From an uncultured Bacteroidales bacterium (GTDB taxonomy: Bacteria; Bacteroidota; Bacteroidia; Bacteroidales; UBA932), in NCBI GenBank assembly GCA_945827785.1, contig CALZOR010000006.1:1-49537 (forward strand): 49,537 nucleotides of DNA. The letters run 5' to 3'. The translations under genes and the position numbers were made by a program. Under the pieces are notes generated by a model that was given only the letters and a program-made list of their open reading frames with translations, did not search any database and was not told the origin of the DNA. Shown in pieces: positions 41,570-49,537 of the stretch; positions within the stretch are counted from its first letter, which is position 1, and each line of letters begins with the position of its first letter.

Positions 41570-43756
41570 ATGGATAAAAGGAAATTCATATCAGCCTTTC
41601 TGTGCCTGATAGCAGCAGCCTCCTGCAGTACAACAAAAGTATTGCAGGATGGGGAGTACCGTCTTGCAAAAAACAAAATAGTAGTTGAAGGCGACAAAAG
41701 CTTCAACACAGGAAAACTTGATCCATATATAAAACAGAAGGCCAACACATATTTCATTTTCGGATGGAACCCTTTCCTTAACATATACAACTGGTCCAAC
41801 GGCAAAGGAAAGGGCTGGGACAAATTTGTACAGAAGATCGGAGTCGCCCCGGTTGTGTATGAACCCGACCTTGTAGATAAATCAATTACAAGCATGGAGG
41901 ACCATCTCGACTACCTCGGATACTACAACTCCCATATAGACAGCGAGATTCGGACAAAGAAAAGAAGGGTGTACGTTACATATAAGGTACGCCTGGGCAA
42001 ACGGTATCCGATAGAAGAGATTCAGCTGAACCTCCCCGAAAAAGGTGAATTCACGGAGGCCTTTCTCAAAGACACGGCAGAAATCACGATAAAAAAAGGG
42101 GACTTCCTTTCTGAAGCAGCACTTGAGGCGGAAACGGAGAGGGTGGCAACCAAAATGAGAAATCAGGGATTCTATAGCTTCAACAAAAACTATTTTTCAT
42201 TCCAGGCTGATACCATCCAAAAGGGAGGAAAGGCAACCCTCCAGTACAACATCAACGAATTCACAAGGAACCAGACCGTCAAGGAAGCAAGCCCGATCAA
42301 CAGATTCTACATCGACAAGGTCGATATCGAATACCCGGCAAATCTCAGGATAAGGAAGAAAATCCTGAGGGAACTTACGACAATCACTCCGGGAAGCATA
42401 TATGGAGCCGATATTGTAAACAGCACATATTCAAGGCTTTCCGCACTGAAAGTATTCAGCAGTGTAAACATAGGCATGACTCAGTCGGCAGAAGACAAGG
42501 TTGACTGCCGCATATCCCTAGCACAATCCAAACTTCAGGGATTCAAGGTCAATCTGGAGGCATCCACAAACTCCTCAGGGCTTTTCGGTATCTCTCCTCA
42601 GATTTCGTACTATCACAAGAATGTTTTCCACGGGGGAGAGCTGCTCAACCTCAGTTTCATGGGCAATTTCCAGTTCAAGTTCAAATCTCCCGTGAAAGCG
42701 ACAGAGTTCGGAGTTTCCGCAAGCCTCACCTTCCCGAATTTCTTCCCTCTTCCATACAGGCTGTTCAAAGGCGCCGTACCGAGGACGGATGTAAGTGCCT
42801 CGTACAACTACCAGAACCGCCCGGAATACACAAGAAACATAATTTCAACATCTTACGGCTACATCGGAAATCTGCACAACAAATTCTTCTATCAGGTTTA
42901 TCCGCTGCAGCTCAGCATAGTACAACTCTCCAACCTTGATGAGCAGTTCTTCTCGCAACTTGCAAACGACCCGTTCCTATGGAATGCCTATCAGAACCAC
43001 TTCGACCTTGGAAGCGGAGCGACTTTGTACTATACAACCAATACAGAGACGGTTCCTAAATCCAGTTATTTCTATACCAGGCTGCAATTTGATATTGCAG
43101 GAAACCTGCTGAGCGCCTTCAATCCTCTGATGAAACAGGACGACCTCGGATCACGGGTAATATGGGAGACGCCTTATTCGCAGTATGTAAGGGGAGAGCT
43201 GACCCTTGGAAAAACATGGTTCTTCGGCAGAAAGAACGGGCAGTCCGTGGCCATGCGTCTTGTTGCCGGAGCCGGACATGCTTATGGCAATTCCAGATCA
43301 CTTCCATTTGAAAAACACTTCTACGGAGGTGGAGCAAACAGTCTGCGCGGCTGGCAGGCCAGAAGCGTTGGACCGGGACGCGACAGCCTCGAAACCTCAT
43401 TCGTAATTCCGAACCAGTCCGGCGACATGAAACTTGAGTTCAATGCTGAATACCGTTTCAATATGTTCTGGAAGGTAGAAGGTGCCGTGTTCGGCGACAT
43501 CGGAAATGTGTGGTCGCTGGTGAAAATCGATGACAAGGAAGAAGACCTGAGCCTGTTCAGATTCAAGAACTTCGGAGAATCACTCGCCGCAGACTGGGGC
43601 GTCGGAGTCAGACTCAATCTGGGATTTCTTCTTATCAGGGTTGACCTCGGAATGAAAGTCCATGACCCGTCGCGTGAGCAGAAATGGGTCAATCCGGCAC
43701 AATGGCTCAAGCTGAACAACTATGCCATTCATTTCGGCGTAGGATATCCTTTCTAA
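41570..43756 (+). CDS. BamA/TamA family outer-membrane lipoprotein
   Basis: A 728-residue Omp85-superfamily protein with an unusual lipoprotein signal (Cys19 in AASCSTTK). Residues about 25-330 hold POTRA-like repeats (YKVRLGKRYPIEEIQL near 134; RFYIDKVDIEYPANLRIRKK near 245). The C-terminal barrel has the conserved FYGGGANSLRGWQARSVGPG near 583 and ends GVGYPF with a terminal Phe. Length is near TamA or the second, lipidated BamA-like protein common in Bacteroidota. It should insert or translocate proteins at the outer membrane. It stands alone, convergent with rarA. Confidence 0.9.
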   Translation: MDKRKFISAFLCLIAAASCSTTKVLQDGEYRLAKNKIVVEGDKSFNTGKLDPYIKQKANTYFIFGWNPFLNIYNWSNGKGKGWDKFVQKIGVAPVVYEPDLVDKSITSMEDHLDYLGYYNSHIDSEIRTKKRRVYVTYKVRLGKRYPIEEIQLNLPEKGEFTEAFLKDTAEITIKKGDFLSEAALEAETERVATKMRNQGFYSFNKNYFSFQADTIQKGGKATLQYNINEFTRNQTVKEASPINRFYIDKVDIEYPANLRIRKKILRELTTITPGSIYGADIVNSTYSRLSALKVFSSVNIGMTQSAEDKVDCRISLAQSKLQGFKVNLEASTNSSGLFGISPQISYYHKNVFHGGELLNLSFMGNFQFKFKSPVKATEFGVSASLTFPNFFPLPYRLFKGAVPRTDVSASYNYQNRPEYTRNIISTSYGYIGNLHNKFFYQVYPLQLSIVQLSNLDEQFFSQLANDPFLWNAYQNHFDLGSGATLYYTTNTETVPKSSYFYTRLQFDIAGNLLSAFNPLMKQDDLGSRVIWETPYSQYVRGELTLGKTWFFGRKNGQSVAMRLVAGAGHAYGNSRSLPFEKHFYGGGANSLRGWQARSVGPGRDSLETSFVIPNQSGDMKLEFNAEYRFNMFWKVEGAVFGDIGNVWSLVKIDDKEEDLSLFRFKNFGESLAADWGVGVRLNLGFLLIRVDLGMKVHDPSREQKWVNPAQWLKLNNYAIHFGVGYPF

Positions 43757-43765
43757 AAATACTAA

Positions 43766-43784
43766 GTTTCGCATATCGCGAAAC
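43766..43784 (-). terminator. Stem-loop between convergent BamA-like and rarA genes
   Basis: GTTTCGC (43766-43772) and GCGAAAC (43778-43784) form a 7-bp stem with a 5-base loop. On the minus strand it is followed by a T-rich run (TTAGTATTTTT), so it best serves rarA; it could also end the rightward transcript. Confidence 0.5.
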
Positions 43785-43820
43785 ATAACGGTATTCCCGG
43801 AAATTCGAGACTTAAATTCC

Positions 43821-45137
43821 TTAATATTTGTATTTCGGCCAGAGAGAAGACAGACGGGAACGCAGACCGTCCTCATGCTTGTTGTCAGCAGGGTCATAGA
43901 ACCTGTGCTCCTTCAGTTTCTCAGGCATGAATTCAAGGTCCGCAAAATGGCCGGGATAATCATGGGCATACTTGTATCCGTCAGCATATCCGAGTTCCTC
44001 CATCAATTTGGTCGGAGCATTCCTGAGATAGAGGGGAACAGGAGCGTCACTAGTCTGTTTTGCTACTTCAAGGGCCTGATTTATAGCCATATATGCAGAA
44101 TTGCTCTTAGCCGATGAAGCAAGATATATGGTACATTCCGAAAGCGGGATACGCGCTTCAGGCATACCTATATTATGTACAATCCTAAAAGTGGCCTCTG
44201 CAAGCAGCAATGCATTCGGATTGGCAAGTCCAACATCCTCGGCAGCTGAAATGCAAAGCCTTCTTGCAATGAAAAGCGGGTCTTCACCACCGTCAAGCAT
44301 CCTTGCAAGATAATAGACAGCAGCATTCGGATCAGAGCCCCGGATGCTCTTTATGAAAGCAGAAATGATGTCATAATGCATCTCGCCGTTCTTGTCATAA
44401 ACGGCGACGTTCTCCTGGAGACATTCTGTAACCGTCTGGTTGTCAATGATTATCTCCGGTTTTCCAGCAAATGCTCCGGTAACGATTTCTACAATGTTCA
44501 GGAGTTTTCTGGCATCCCCGCCACTATACCTGAAAAGTGCCTCAGTTTCAAGCACTTTAATGTTTCTGGTCTTGAGGATGACATCTTCTTTCAGAGCCCT
44601 GTCAAGCAGTTTCTGCAAATCCTCGGAAACAAGGGACTTAAGCACGAATACCTGACATCGCGACAAAAGGGGAGTGATGACCTCGAAAGACGGATTCTCA
44701 GTAGTGGCTCCAATCAGAACAACTGTTCCGTCCTCCACGGCGCCAAGCAAGGCATCCTGCTGTGACTTGCTGAAACGATGAATCTCATCGATAAAAAGGA
44801 TGGGGGATTCTCCGCTTGAAAAAAGCGACGAAGACCTGGCCCTGTCAATTACCTCACGGACTTCCTTGACTCCTGCACTTACGGCAGACAAGGTATGAAA
44901 TTCACGCCCGAGAGATTTGGCGACAATACGGGAAAGGGTAGTCTTGCCAACTCCCGGAGGACCCCACAAAATGAATGATGAAAGATTGCCGCTTTCTATC
45001 ATGTTACGCAAGATGCACCCCGGACCGATAAGATGCTGCTGCCCTACATAAGCATCCAGATTCTGAGGCCTCATCCTTTCCGGAAGAGGCGGCAGCATCC
45101 TGCTGCGTCCAATTTCATCCTGCCCGATTCTGTCCAT
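43821..45137 (-). CDS. rarA: Replication-associated recombination protein RarA/MgsA
   Basis: A 438-residue AAA+ ATPase related to clamp loader subunits; it acts at stalled replication forks. Walker A is GPPGVGKTT (59-67), Walker B LFIDEIHRFSKSQQDALLGAVEDG near 115, sensor 1 IGATTENPSF near 140, then the tetramerisation domain with SAFIKSIRGSDPNAAVYYLARML near 265 and GLANPNALLLAEAT. All motifs are present. The start codon at 45137 directly abuts the stop of the preceding gene. Confidence 0.95.
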   Translation of the reverse strand: MDRIGQDEIGRSRMLPPLPERMRPQNLDAYVGQQHLIGPGCILRNMIESGNLSSFILWGPPGVGKTTLSRIVAKSLGREFHTLSAVSAGVKEVREVIDRARSSSLFSSGESPILFIDEIHRFSKSQQDALLGAVEDGTVVLIGATTENPSFEVITPLLSRCQVFVLKSLVSEDLQKLLDRALKEDVILKTRNIKVLETEALFRYSGGDARKLLNIVEIVTGAFAGKPEIIIDNQTVTECLQENVAVYDKNGEMHYDIISAFIKSIRGSDPNAAVYYLARMLDGGEDPLFIARRLCISAAEDVGLANPNALLLAEATFRIVHNIGMPEARIPLSECTIYLASSAKSNSAYMAINQALEVAKQTSDAPVPLYLRNAPTKLMEELGYADGYKYAHDYPGHFADLEFMPEKLKEHRFYDPADNKHEDGLRSRLSSLWPKYKY

Positions 45138-46268
45138 TTAGATTTCTTTTGTATAAATACGACGGCGTTTGTGCTGCTCAGGCTCAAAAATGCCGAACAT
45201 CTGCTGAATCTTGACATTTGTTTCAAGCTCCGCACTGGTTTCTGCATATTTGAAGCCCATATCCTTATATACCTGGAAAAGGTCCGTGAATATCATTGCA
45301 TTCACACCTTTGCTCTGATAGTCAGGTCTGACTCCGACGAGCAGAAGGTCAAGAGTATCAGGTTTGCGGATGTACATATTCTTGACAAGGTGCCACCAGC
45401 CGGTAGGGAAGAGATTACCCCCACATTTCTGTAAAGCCTCTGATAATGAAGGCATTGCAACTCCGGCTGCTATCAACTCTCCCTGTTCGTTCTCTACAAA
45501 GGAAGCCATCCTCAGATCAAGTACGCTGAGATAGAACTTGACATACTGATCAATCTGTTTCTCAGAAAGAAGCGAGTATCCGTATAGATTGCAGTAGCAC
45601 TCATTGATAAGATTGAAGAACTTCTGTCCGTAATTTTCCCTCTTAATGTCCCTATGAGTCAACTTCCTGACTTTCAAATTATAGCGCTGCTTTACAATTT
45701 CTGACATCTTGACGAATTTATCCGGCAGGACTTCAGGAATCGTGATACGGAATTCAAGCCAGTCAACCTCCTTGACCATTCCAAGCCTTTCCATGTGCAC
45801 CATATAATAAGGATGGTTGTAGAGCATTGCCATGGTACCGAGCCTGTCAAATCCTTCAACAAGCATTCCTTCAGGGTCGAAATCCGTAAATCCGAGAGGT
45901 CCTGCAATATGTTCCATTCCACGCTCACGTCCCCATGCAATCACTTGATTTATAAGGGCTTCTGAGACTTCATAATCATCAATGAAATCAATCCAGCCAA
46001 ATCTGACCTGTTTGGTTTTCCATGCCATGTTGGCTTTTGGATTCAGGATTGCAGCAACTCTTCCGACCAGTTTTCCGTCCTTGTATGCAAGAAAATAATC
46101 CGCATCACAAAATTCGAACGCAGCATTCTTTTTCTTGTCCAAAGTGTTGCGTTCGTCAACGGGCATTGTCGGTACGTAAAAGGCACTGCCTTTATAAAGT
46201 TTATTCGCAAATTTTGAGAATGTCCTTAAATCCTTATTCGTCTCAACTTTTTTAATCTGAACAGACAT
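45138..46268 (-). CDS. GNAT-fold protein of unknown substrate
   Basis: A 376-residue protein with an N-terminal VETNKDLRTFSKFANKLY, a central FVKMSEIVKQRYNLKVRKLTH and a C-terminal GNAT-like domain (LLVGVRPDYQSKGVNAMIFTDLF near 310, with an acetyl-CoA-like loop RPDYQSKGVN). This is a well-conserved Bacteroidota protein, annotated elsewhere as GNAT family or hypothetical. The ATG at 46268 is chosen because the -7 element (46299-46306) sits over the longer alternative starts at 46295 and 46301, leaving about 25 nt of leader. It adjoins rarA end to end. Confidence 0.7.
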   Translation of the reverse strand: MSVQIKKVETNKDLRTFSKFANKLYKGSAFYVPTMPVDERNTLDKKKNAAFEFCDADYFLAYKDGKLVGRVAAILNPKANMAWKTKQVRFGWIDFIDDYEVSEALINQVIAWGRERGMEHIAGPLGFTDFDPEGMLVEGFDRLGTMAMLYNHPYYMVHMERLGMVKEVDWLEFRITIPEVLPDKFVKMSEIVKQRYNLKVRKLTHRDIKRENYGQKFFNLINECYCNLYGYSLLSEKQIDQYVKFYLSVLDLRMASFVENEQGELIAAGVAMPSLSEALQKCGGNLFPTGWWHLVKNMYIRKPDTLDLLLVGVRPDYQSKGVNAMIFTDLFQVYKDMGFKYAETSAELETNVKIQQMFGIFEPEQHKRRRIYTKEI

Positions 46269-46298
46269 AGGTGATATGGTTTTGGTTTTGTACATTGG

Positions 46299-46306
46299 CA
46301 AAGTTA
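46299..46306 (-). promoter_or_regulatory. -7 element for the GNAT/rarA pair
   Basis: Minus-strand TAACTTTG matches TAnnTTTG exactly. Transcription would begin near 46292. The -33 region overlaps the opposing rlmD promoter and is a weak match. Confidence 0.45.
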
Positions 46307-46329
46307 GAAAAAAATCTGCTTAATTGGGT

Positions 46330-46337
46330 TATTTTTG
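46330..46337 (+). promoter_or_regulatory. -7 element for rlmD
   Basis: TATTTTTG fits the consensus; the -33 area overlaps the opposing -7 box. The transcript would start near 46343, right at the first leader hairpin, giving about 145 nt of leader. Confidence 0.5.
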
Positions 46338-46343
46338 CTATTT

Positions 46344-46480
46344 TCGCACAATTTATGCGAGATGAAATATTAGAGGACGGGGCTGAATAATGTCCCGTAC
46401 TACCCTCTCAATCGATTTATACAATTGATATTATGTTAACTAAAAGATAGGTCAACTGAAGCCTATCAGGTAAATGATAA
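46344..46480 (+). ncRNA. Candidate structured 5' leader of rlmD
   Basis: Three hairpins follow in order: TCGCA/TGCGA (46344-46348 with 46356-46360); a ten-pair bulged stem, AGAGG/CCTCT (46372-46376 with 46404-46408) around ACGGG/CCCGT (46377-46381 with 46394-46398); and GATAGG/CCTATC (46446-46451 with 46462-46467). The TATCA in the last arm (46464-46468) could instead pair with TGATA (46475-46479), 7 nt before the start codon. This exclusive choice of pairing is what a cis-acting switch would need. No known riboswitch is recognised. Confidence 0.45.
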
Positions 46481-46486
46481 GAAATC

Positions 46487-47893
46487 ATGGCGAGAAAAAA
46501 ACAGGAAATAATTCTCGAAAACGTAGTCATAGAGTCTGTTGCCGCTGAAGGCAAGGCACTTGCAAGAATTGACGGAACCGTTCTCTTCGTGCAATTTGCT
46601 GTTCCCGGTGACATTGTTGACGTGAAGGTCACCAAGAAAAAGAAAAATTACATGGAAGGTTACATCCTGAGGCTCGTCAAACCATCAGAGCACAGACTGG
46701 AACCATTCTGCAAGCATTTTGGAGTCTGCGGAGGATGCAAATGGCAGCCGCTTCCATATCAGATGCAGCTTCAGGCAAAACAGCAGCAGGTCTATGACCA
46801 GCTTGTAAGAATCGGCCACCTGACTGTTCCTGAAATCTCCCCGATTGTAGCTTCCGACAACACGACATATTACCGTAACAAGCTGGAATTCACATTCTCA
46901 CAGCGTCGCTGGCTGAACGAAGGCGAAGATCCGGACTCATTCACTCCAGAAGAAAGATGCGGTCTGGGCTTCCATGTAGGACGCTTCTTCGACAAGGTTC
47001 TTGATATTGAAAAATGCTATCTGCAAAAAGAACCTTCCAATTCAATAAGGCTGTTCATCAAGAAATATGCGATAGATAACGGCCTGACTTTCTTTAACAT
47101 ACGAGAGCACGAAGGCTTCCTTCGCAACATGTTCATACGTACGACGGAAAAAGGCGAAGTGATGCTCATCATCTGCTTCTACCACGAAGATGTAAAGGCG
47201 CGCACTGCCCTGCTGGATGCCGTTTCTGAACAATTCCCTCAGATTGTCTCACTCTATTATGTGATAAATCCCAAGGCAAACGATTCAATTGCAGACCAGG
47301 AATGTATCCTGTACAAAGGAGACGAAGCCATATATGAAACCATGGAGAATCTGAGGTTCAAGATAGGTCCGAAATCCTTCTACCAGACCAACTCCCCTCA
47401 GGCATACAAACTATACTCCCTGGCACGGGAATATGCAGCGCTGACAGGTTCGGAAACGGTTTACGACCTTTATACAGGAACCGGGACAATCGCACAATTC
47501 GTTTCTGACAAGGCATCGAAAGTCATTGGTATTGAATATGTTCCGGAAGCTATCGAAGACGCCCGCGTGAATGCCCGCAACAACGGGATAACCAATTGCG
47601 AGTTCTTCGCCGGAGACATGAAGGACATTCTGACTGACGAGTTCGTTTCCGAACATGGAAAACCTGACGTAATCATCCTCGACCCGCCAAGAGCCGGCAT
47701 CCACCCTGACGTGGCACAGGTGATTCTCAATGCCGCACCATCAAGAATGGTCTATGTAAGCTGCAATCCGGCTTCACAGGCACGCGACCTTGAAATTCTG
47801 TGCAAGGACTATCACATCACCGCAGTAAGGCCTGTAGACATGTTTCCGCACACCCATCATGTGGAAAATGTGGTAGCACTTGAGAGAAATTAA
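46487..47893 (+). CDS. rlmD: 23S rRNA (uracil-5-)-methyltransferase, RlmD/RumA family
   Basis: A 468-residue SAM-dependent RNA m5U methyltransferase. An N-terminal TRAM domain (about 5-65) binds RNA; Cys75, Cys81 and Cys84 in FCKHFGVCGGC bind an iron-sulfur cluster with a later Cys. The Rossmann domain has YDLYTGTGTIAQF near 327 and ILDPPRAGIHPDV near 396; the catalytic Cys is in YVSCNPAS near 426. Bacteroidota members of this family may act at either or both of U747 and U1939, so RlmD is a family-level call. Followed 24 bp later by the antiporter gene. Confidence 0.88.
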   Translation: MARKKQEIILENVVIESVAAEGKALARIDGTVLFVQFAVPGDIVDVKVTKKKKNYMEGYILRLVKPSEHRLEPFCKHFGVCGGCKWQPLPYQMQLQAKQQQVYDQLVRIGHLTVPEISPIVASDNTTYYRNKLEFTFSQRRWLNEGEDPDSFTPEERCGLGFHVGRFFDKVLDIEKCYLQKEPSNSIRLFIKKYAIDNGLTFFNIREHEGFLRNMFIRTTEKGEVMLIICFYHEDVKARTALLDAVSEQFPQIVSLYYVINPKANDSIADQECILYKGDEAIYETMENLRFKIGPKSFYQTNSPQAYKLYSLAREYAALTGSETVYDLYTGTGTIAQFVSDKASKVIGIEYVPEAIEDARVNARNNGITNCEFFAGDMKDILTDEFVSEHGKPDVIILDPPRAGIHPDVAQVILNAAPSRMVYVSCNPASQARDLEILCKDYHITAVRPVDMFPHTHHVENVVALERN

Positions 47894-47917
47894 TTTCTTA
47901 ACTTATTATACGTAAAA

Positions 47918-48874
47918 ATGGCAATCCAATTACTAATACTCGCTGCCGGCCTTTTGCTGATACTTCTCGGTGCAAACTATCTTGTCGAGGGTTCTTCTGC
48001 AGTTGCCAGAAAATTCGGAATAAGCGAATTCGTTATCGGACTTACAATCGTAGGAATCGGGACCTCTGCCCCGGAAATGGTTGTTAGTTTCCTCTCTTCC
48101 CTGCAGGGAAAGGCAGATATGGCAATCGGAAATGTAATCGGTTCAAACATATTCAATACCCTGCTGATTCTCGGTATCACTGCCCTCATCTCCCCTCTTG
48201 TCATAACAAGAAGCAACATGAAGAAAGATATTCCGATGAATATTTTTGCAACCGTTCTCCTGATTGTACTCGGAATGCATGGAACATTGTTCAACCTCGG
48301 GACCGATACTCTTACAAGATATGACGGAGCAATCCTTCTTCTTATTTTCATCTGGTATCTATATTCATGTTTCCATAACAAATCAGACGATGAAGAAAAC
48401 CAGGAGGCGGCCAGGAAATCTCCTGCATGGCTTACGGTCCTTATGATTGTCGGAGGCCTGGCGGGTCTTGTCTTCGGAGGCCGGCTCTTTGTGAACTCGG
48501 CATCGGAACTAGCTAGAATATTTGGGGTTTCGGACAAATTCATTGCAATTACGGTGATGGCAGGCGGTACATCCATGCCTGAACTCGCTACTTGCGTCGT
48601 GGCTGCTCTCAAGGGCAAAGGACAGCTTGCCCTCGGAAACATACTCGGTTCCAACATTTCAAATATTCTGCTCATCCTCGGAGGTTCCGCTCTTATCAAT
48701 CCCCTATCATTTTCAGGCATTACGGCAGTGGATCTTGCTACAGTCCTTGCTGCTGCCCTGTTCATTATGCTCAGTGCATGGATGTTCAGGAAGAACAAGC
48801 TTGACAGATTTGAAGGAGTGATTCTGCTTCTTGGAGAAGCTGCATATATGTGGTATCTGATTGCCAATATATAA
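47918..48874 (+). CDS. Calcium/sodium antiporter, CaCA (YrbG) family
   Basis: A 318-residue inner-membrane exchanger with about ten TM helices in two inverted halves. The two alpha repeats are clear: GIGTSAPEMVVS with GNVIGSNIFNTLL (near 47-80) and GGTSMPELATC with GNILGSNISNILL (near 206-250), with acidic residues used for Ca2+. A cytoplasmic loop (SDDEENQEAARKS) near 156 separates the halves. Probably cotranscribed with rlmD. Confidence 0.93.
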   Translation: MAIQLLILAAGLLLILLGANYLVEGSSAVARKFGISEFVIGLTIVGIGTSAPEMVVSFLSSLQGKADMAIGNVIGSNIFNTLLILGITALISPLVITRSNMKKDIPMNIFATVLLIVLGMHGTLFNLGTDTLTRYDGAILLLIFIWYLYSCFHNKSDDEENQEAARKSPAWLTVLMIVGGLAGLVFGGRLFVNSASELARIFGVSDKFIAITVMAGGTSMPELATCVVAALKGKGQLALGNILGSNISNILLILGGSALINPLSFSGITAVDLATVLAAALFIMLSAWMFRKNKLDRFEGVILLLGEAAYMWYLIANI

Positions 48875-48930
48875 TTCATTGATAATAAACAAACTAAAAT
48901 AACGTGTATTAACCCAAAAACAACAGTATC

Positions 48931-49537
48931 ATGACATTTAAACCGACTGTTTATTCCCTCATAAATATTGCAACAGGAAGACGTTTGGAAGACAAGGGCT
49001 GGACTCTGGCCGATCCGGAGTGCAAGTCTCCAAGCCTTGTAAGGGCCGAATATGAAAAGAAAAACTTTACACCGAGAGAAGATCTCGACGGATTCTACAG
49101 ATATGCGGACTGGCTCCCGATAAGAAAGACTCTGGCAGGTTCCTGTGCTCCACAGACATACAAATCAGAAGGTCTGGCTGCAAAGCTTGGACTGAACAAC
49201 TTGTGGATAACATTCTCAGGCTACTGGCCGGAGAAAGGCGCATTCATGAAAACCTGCTCATTCAAGGAAACCGAAGCATATTCAGTTTGTGCAAGACTAC
49301 CTGAGGGCAATGACAAGGTCATGGTTGTGGCTTCAGCAGGAAACACTGCAAGAGCTTTTGCAAAAGTCTGCTCTGACAACAAGATTCCTGTCCTGATATC
49401 AATCCCTTATGACAATATCAATGCGCTCTGGTTTACGGAGAAGCTTGACGATTGCGTAAAGATTATTGCAAGCCCTGCCGGGTCGGACTACTTCGATGCG
49501 ATTGCACTTGCAGACATCACTTGCAAGAGCCCTATGT
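48931..49537 (+). CDS. Cysteate synthase-like PLP enzyme (right-edge partial)
   Basis: The open frame starts at the ATG at 48931 and is still open at the window end, giving the first 202 residues. It is a threonine-synthase-like fold-type II PLP enzyme. The PLP-lysine motif is TCSFKETEAYSVC (near 114-126), followed by the phosphate-binding VVASAGNTARAF near 137. The N-terminus has WTLADPE and FYRYADWLPI, which I recall from cysteate synthases in sulfonolipid-forming Bacteroidota, converting phosphoserine and sulfite to cysteate. Threonine synthase is the main alternative, but its zinc-free N-terminal pattern differs. The C-terminal half is missing. Confidence 0.65.
   Translation, partial: MTFKPTVYSLINIATGRRLEDKGWTLADPECKSPSLVRAEYEKKNFTPREDLDGFYRYADWLPIRKTLAGSCAPQTYKSEGLAAKLGLNNLWITFSGYWPEKGAFMKTCSFKETEAYSVCARLPEGNDKVMVVASAGNTARAFAKVCSDNKIPVLISIPYDNINALWFTEKLDDCVKIIASPAGSDYFDAIALADITCKSPM

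Noticed and set aside
47977..48879. A 300-codon minus-strand frame
   Set aside because: It is the antisense shadow of the Na+/Ca2+ antiporter, whose transport motifs are unambiguous.
1..49537. Mobile elements, CRISPR arrays, tRNA or rRNA genes
   Set aside because: I saw no transposase or integrase, no regularly spaced repeat array and no recognisable tRNA or rRNA sequence on either strand.

Overview
The window is chromosomal DNA from a member of the Bacteroidota, most likely order Bacteroidales. The signs are a SusC/SusD pair with a DUF3823 partner, lipoprotein signal peptides on nearly every surface protein, absence of obvious Shine-Dalgarno sequences, and promoters that fit the Bacteroides consensus (TTTG, about 19-21 bp, TAnnTTTG). 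A probable cysteate synthase at the right edge points to a sulfonolipid-making lineage such as Rikenellaceae or relatives (inference). I see no rRNA, tRNA, CRISPR array, transposase or phage gene.

Region 1 (1-9489, all minus) is part of a polysaccharide utilisation locus. Read in transcription order it encodes a large tryptophan-rich surface lipoprotein with a duplicated module, a SusC receptor, a SusD lipoprotein, a DUF3823 lipoprotein and two CE1-type esterases; the second esterase runs off the left edge. No glycoside hydrolase or regulator is visible here. Region 2 (9868-14331) holds an M48 metalloprotease lipoprotein, a SIMPL-domain protein and a three-gene ABC importer of the FecCD/BtuCD type. 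A lone GNAT gene follows.

Region 3 (34389 down to 15026, minus, about 19.4 kb) is the centre of interest: twenty tightly packed, mostly overlapping genes forming one aryl-polyene-like type II fatty-acid/polyketide cluster. It has a ketoreductase, three ketosynthases (two with C-terminal extensions), three acyl carrier proteins, two hotdog dehydratases, a thioesterase, an AMP ligase, a LpxL-like acyltransferase, a PlsC-like acyltransferase, a GT2-acyltransferase fusion, two tandem phytoene-desaturase-like FAD enzymes, a small EamA/SMR-type membrane protein, a LolA-like carrier, an unrecognised exported protein and an MMPL exporter with a truncated methyltransferase-like tail. The genes together can activate a starter, extend it as a conjugated polyene, join it to a lipid or glycolipid, flip it and carry it to the outer membrane. 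No aromatic ammonia lyase, phosphopantetheinyl transferase or complete methyltransferase is present, so the starter and final product are open. The two dehydratases appear to have complementary halves of the usual His/Glu catalytic dyad.

Region 4 (34553-49537) is mainly housekeeping: a cytoplasmic GH13 enzyme with a textbook promoter, a receiver/ATP-grasp PPDK-like protein, a TrmH-type RNA methyltransferase, an arginine-decarboxylase-like enzyme, a BamA/TamA-like lipoprotein, RarA, a GNAT-fold protein, RlmD (preceded by a strikingly structured leader), a Na+/Ca2+ antiporter and the partial cysteate synthase. Functions are called from motifs read by eye; no database search was run.
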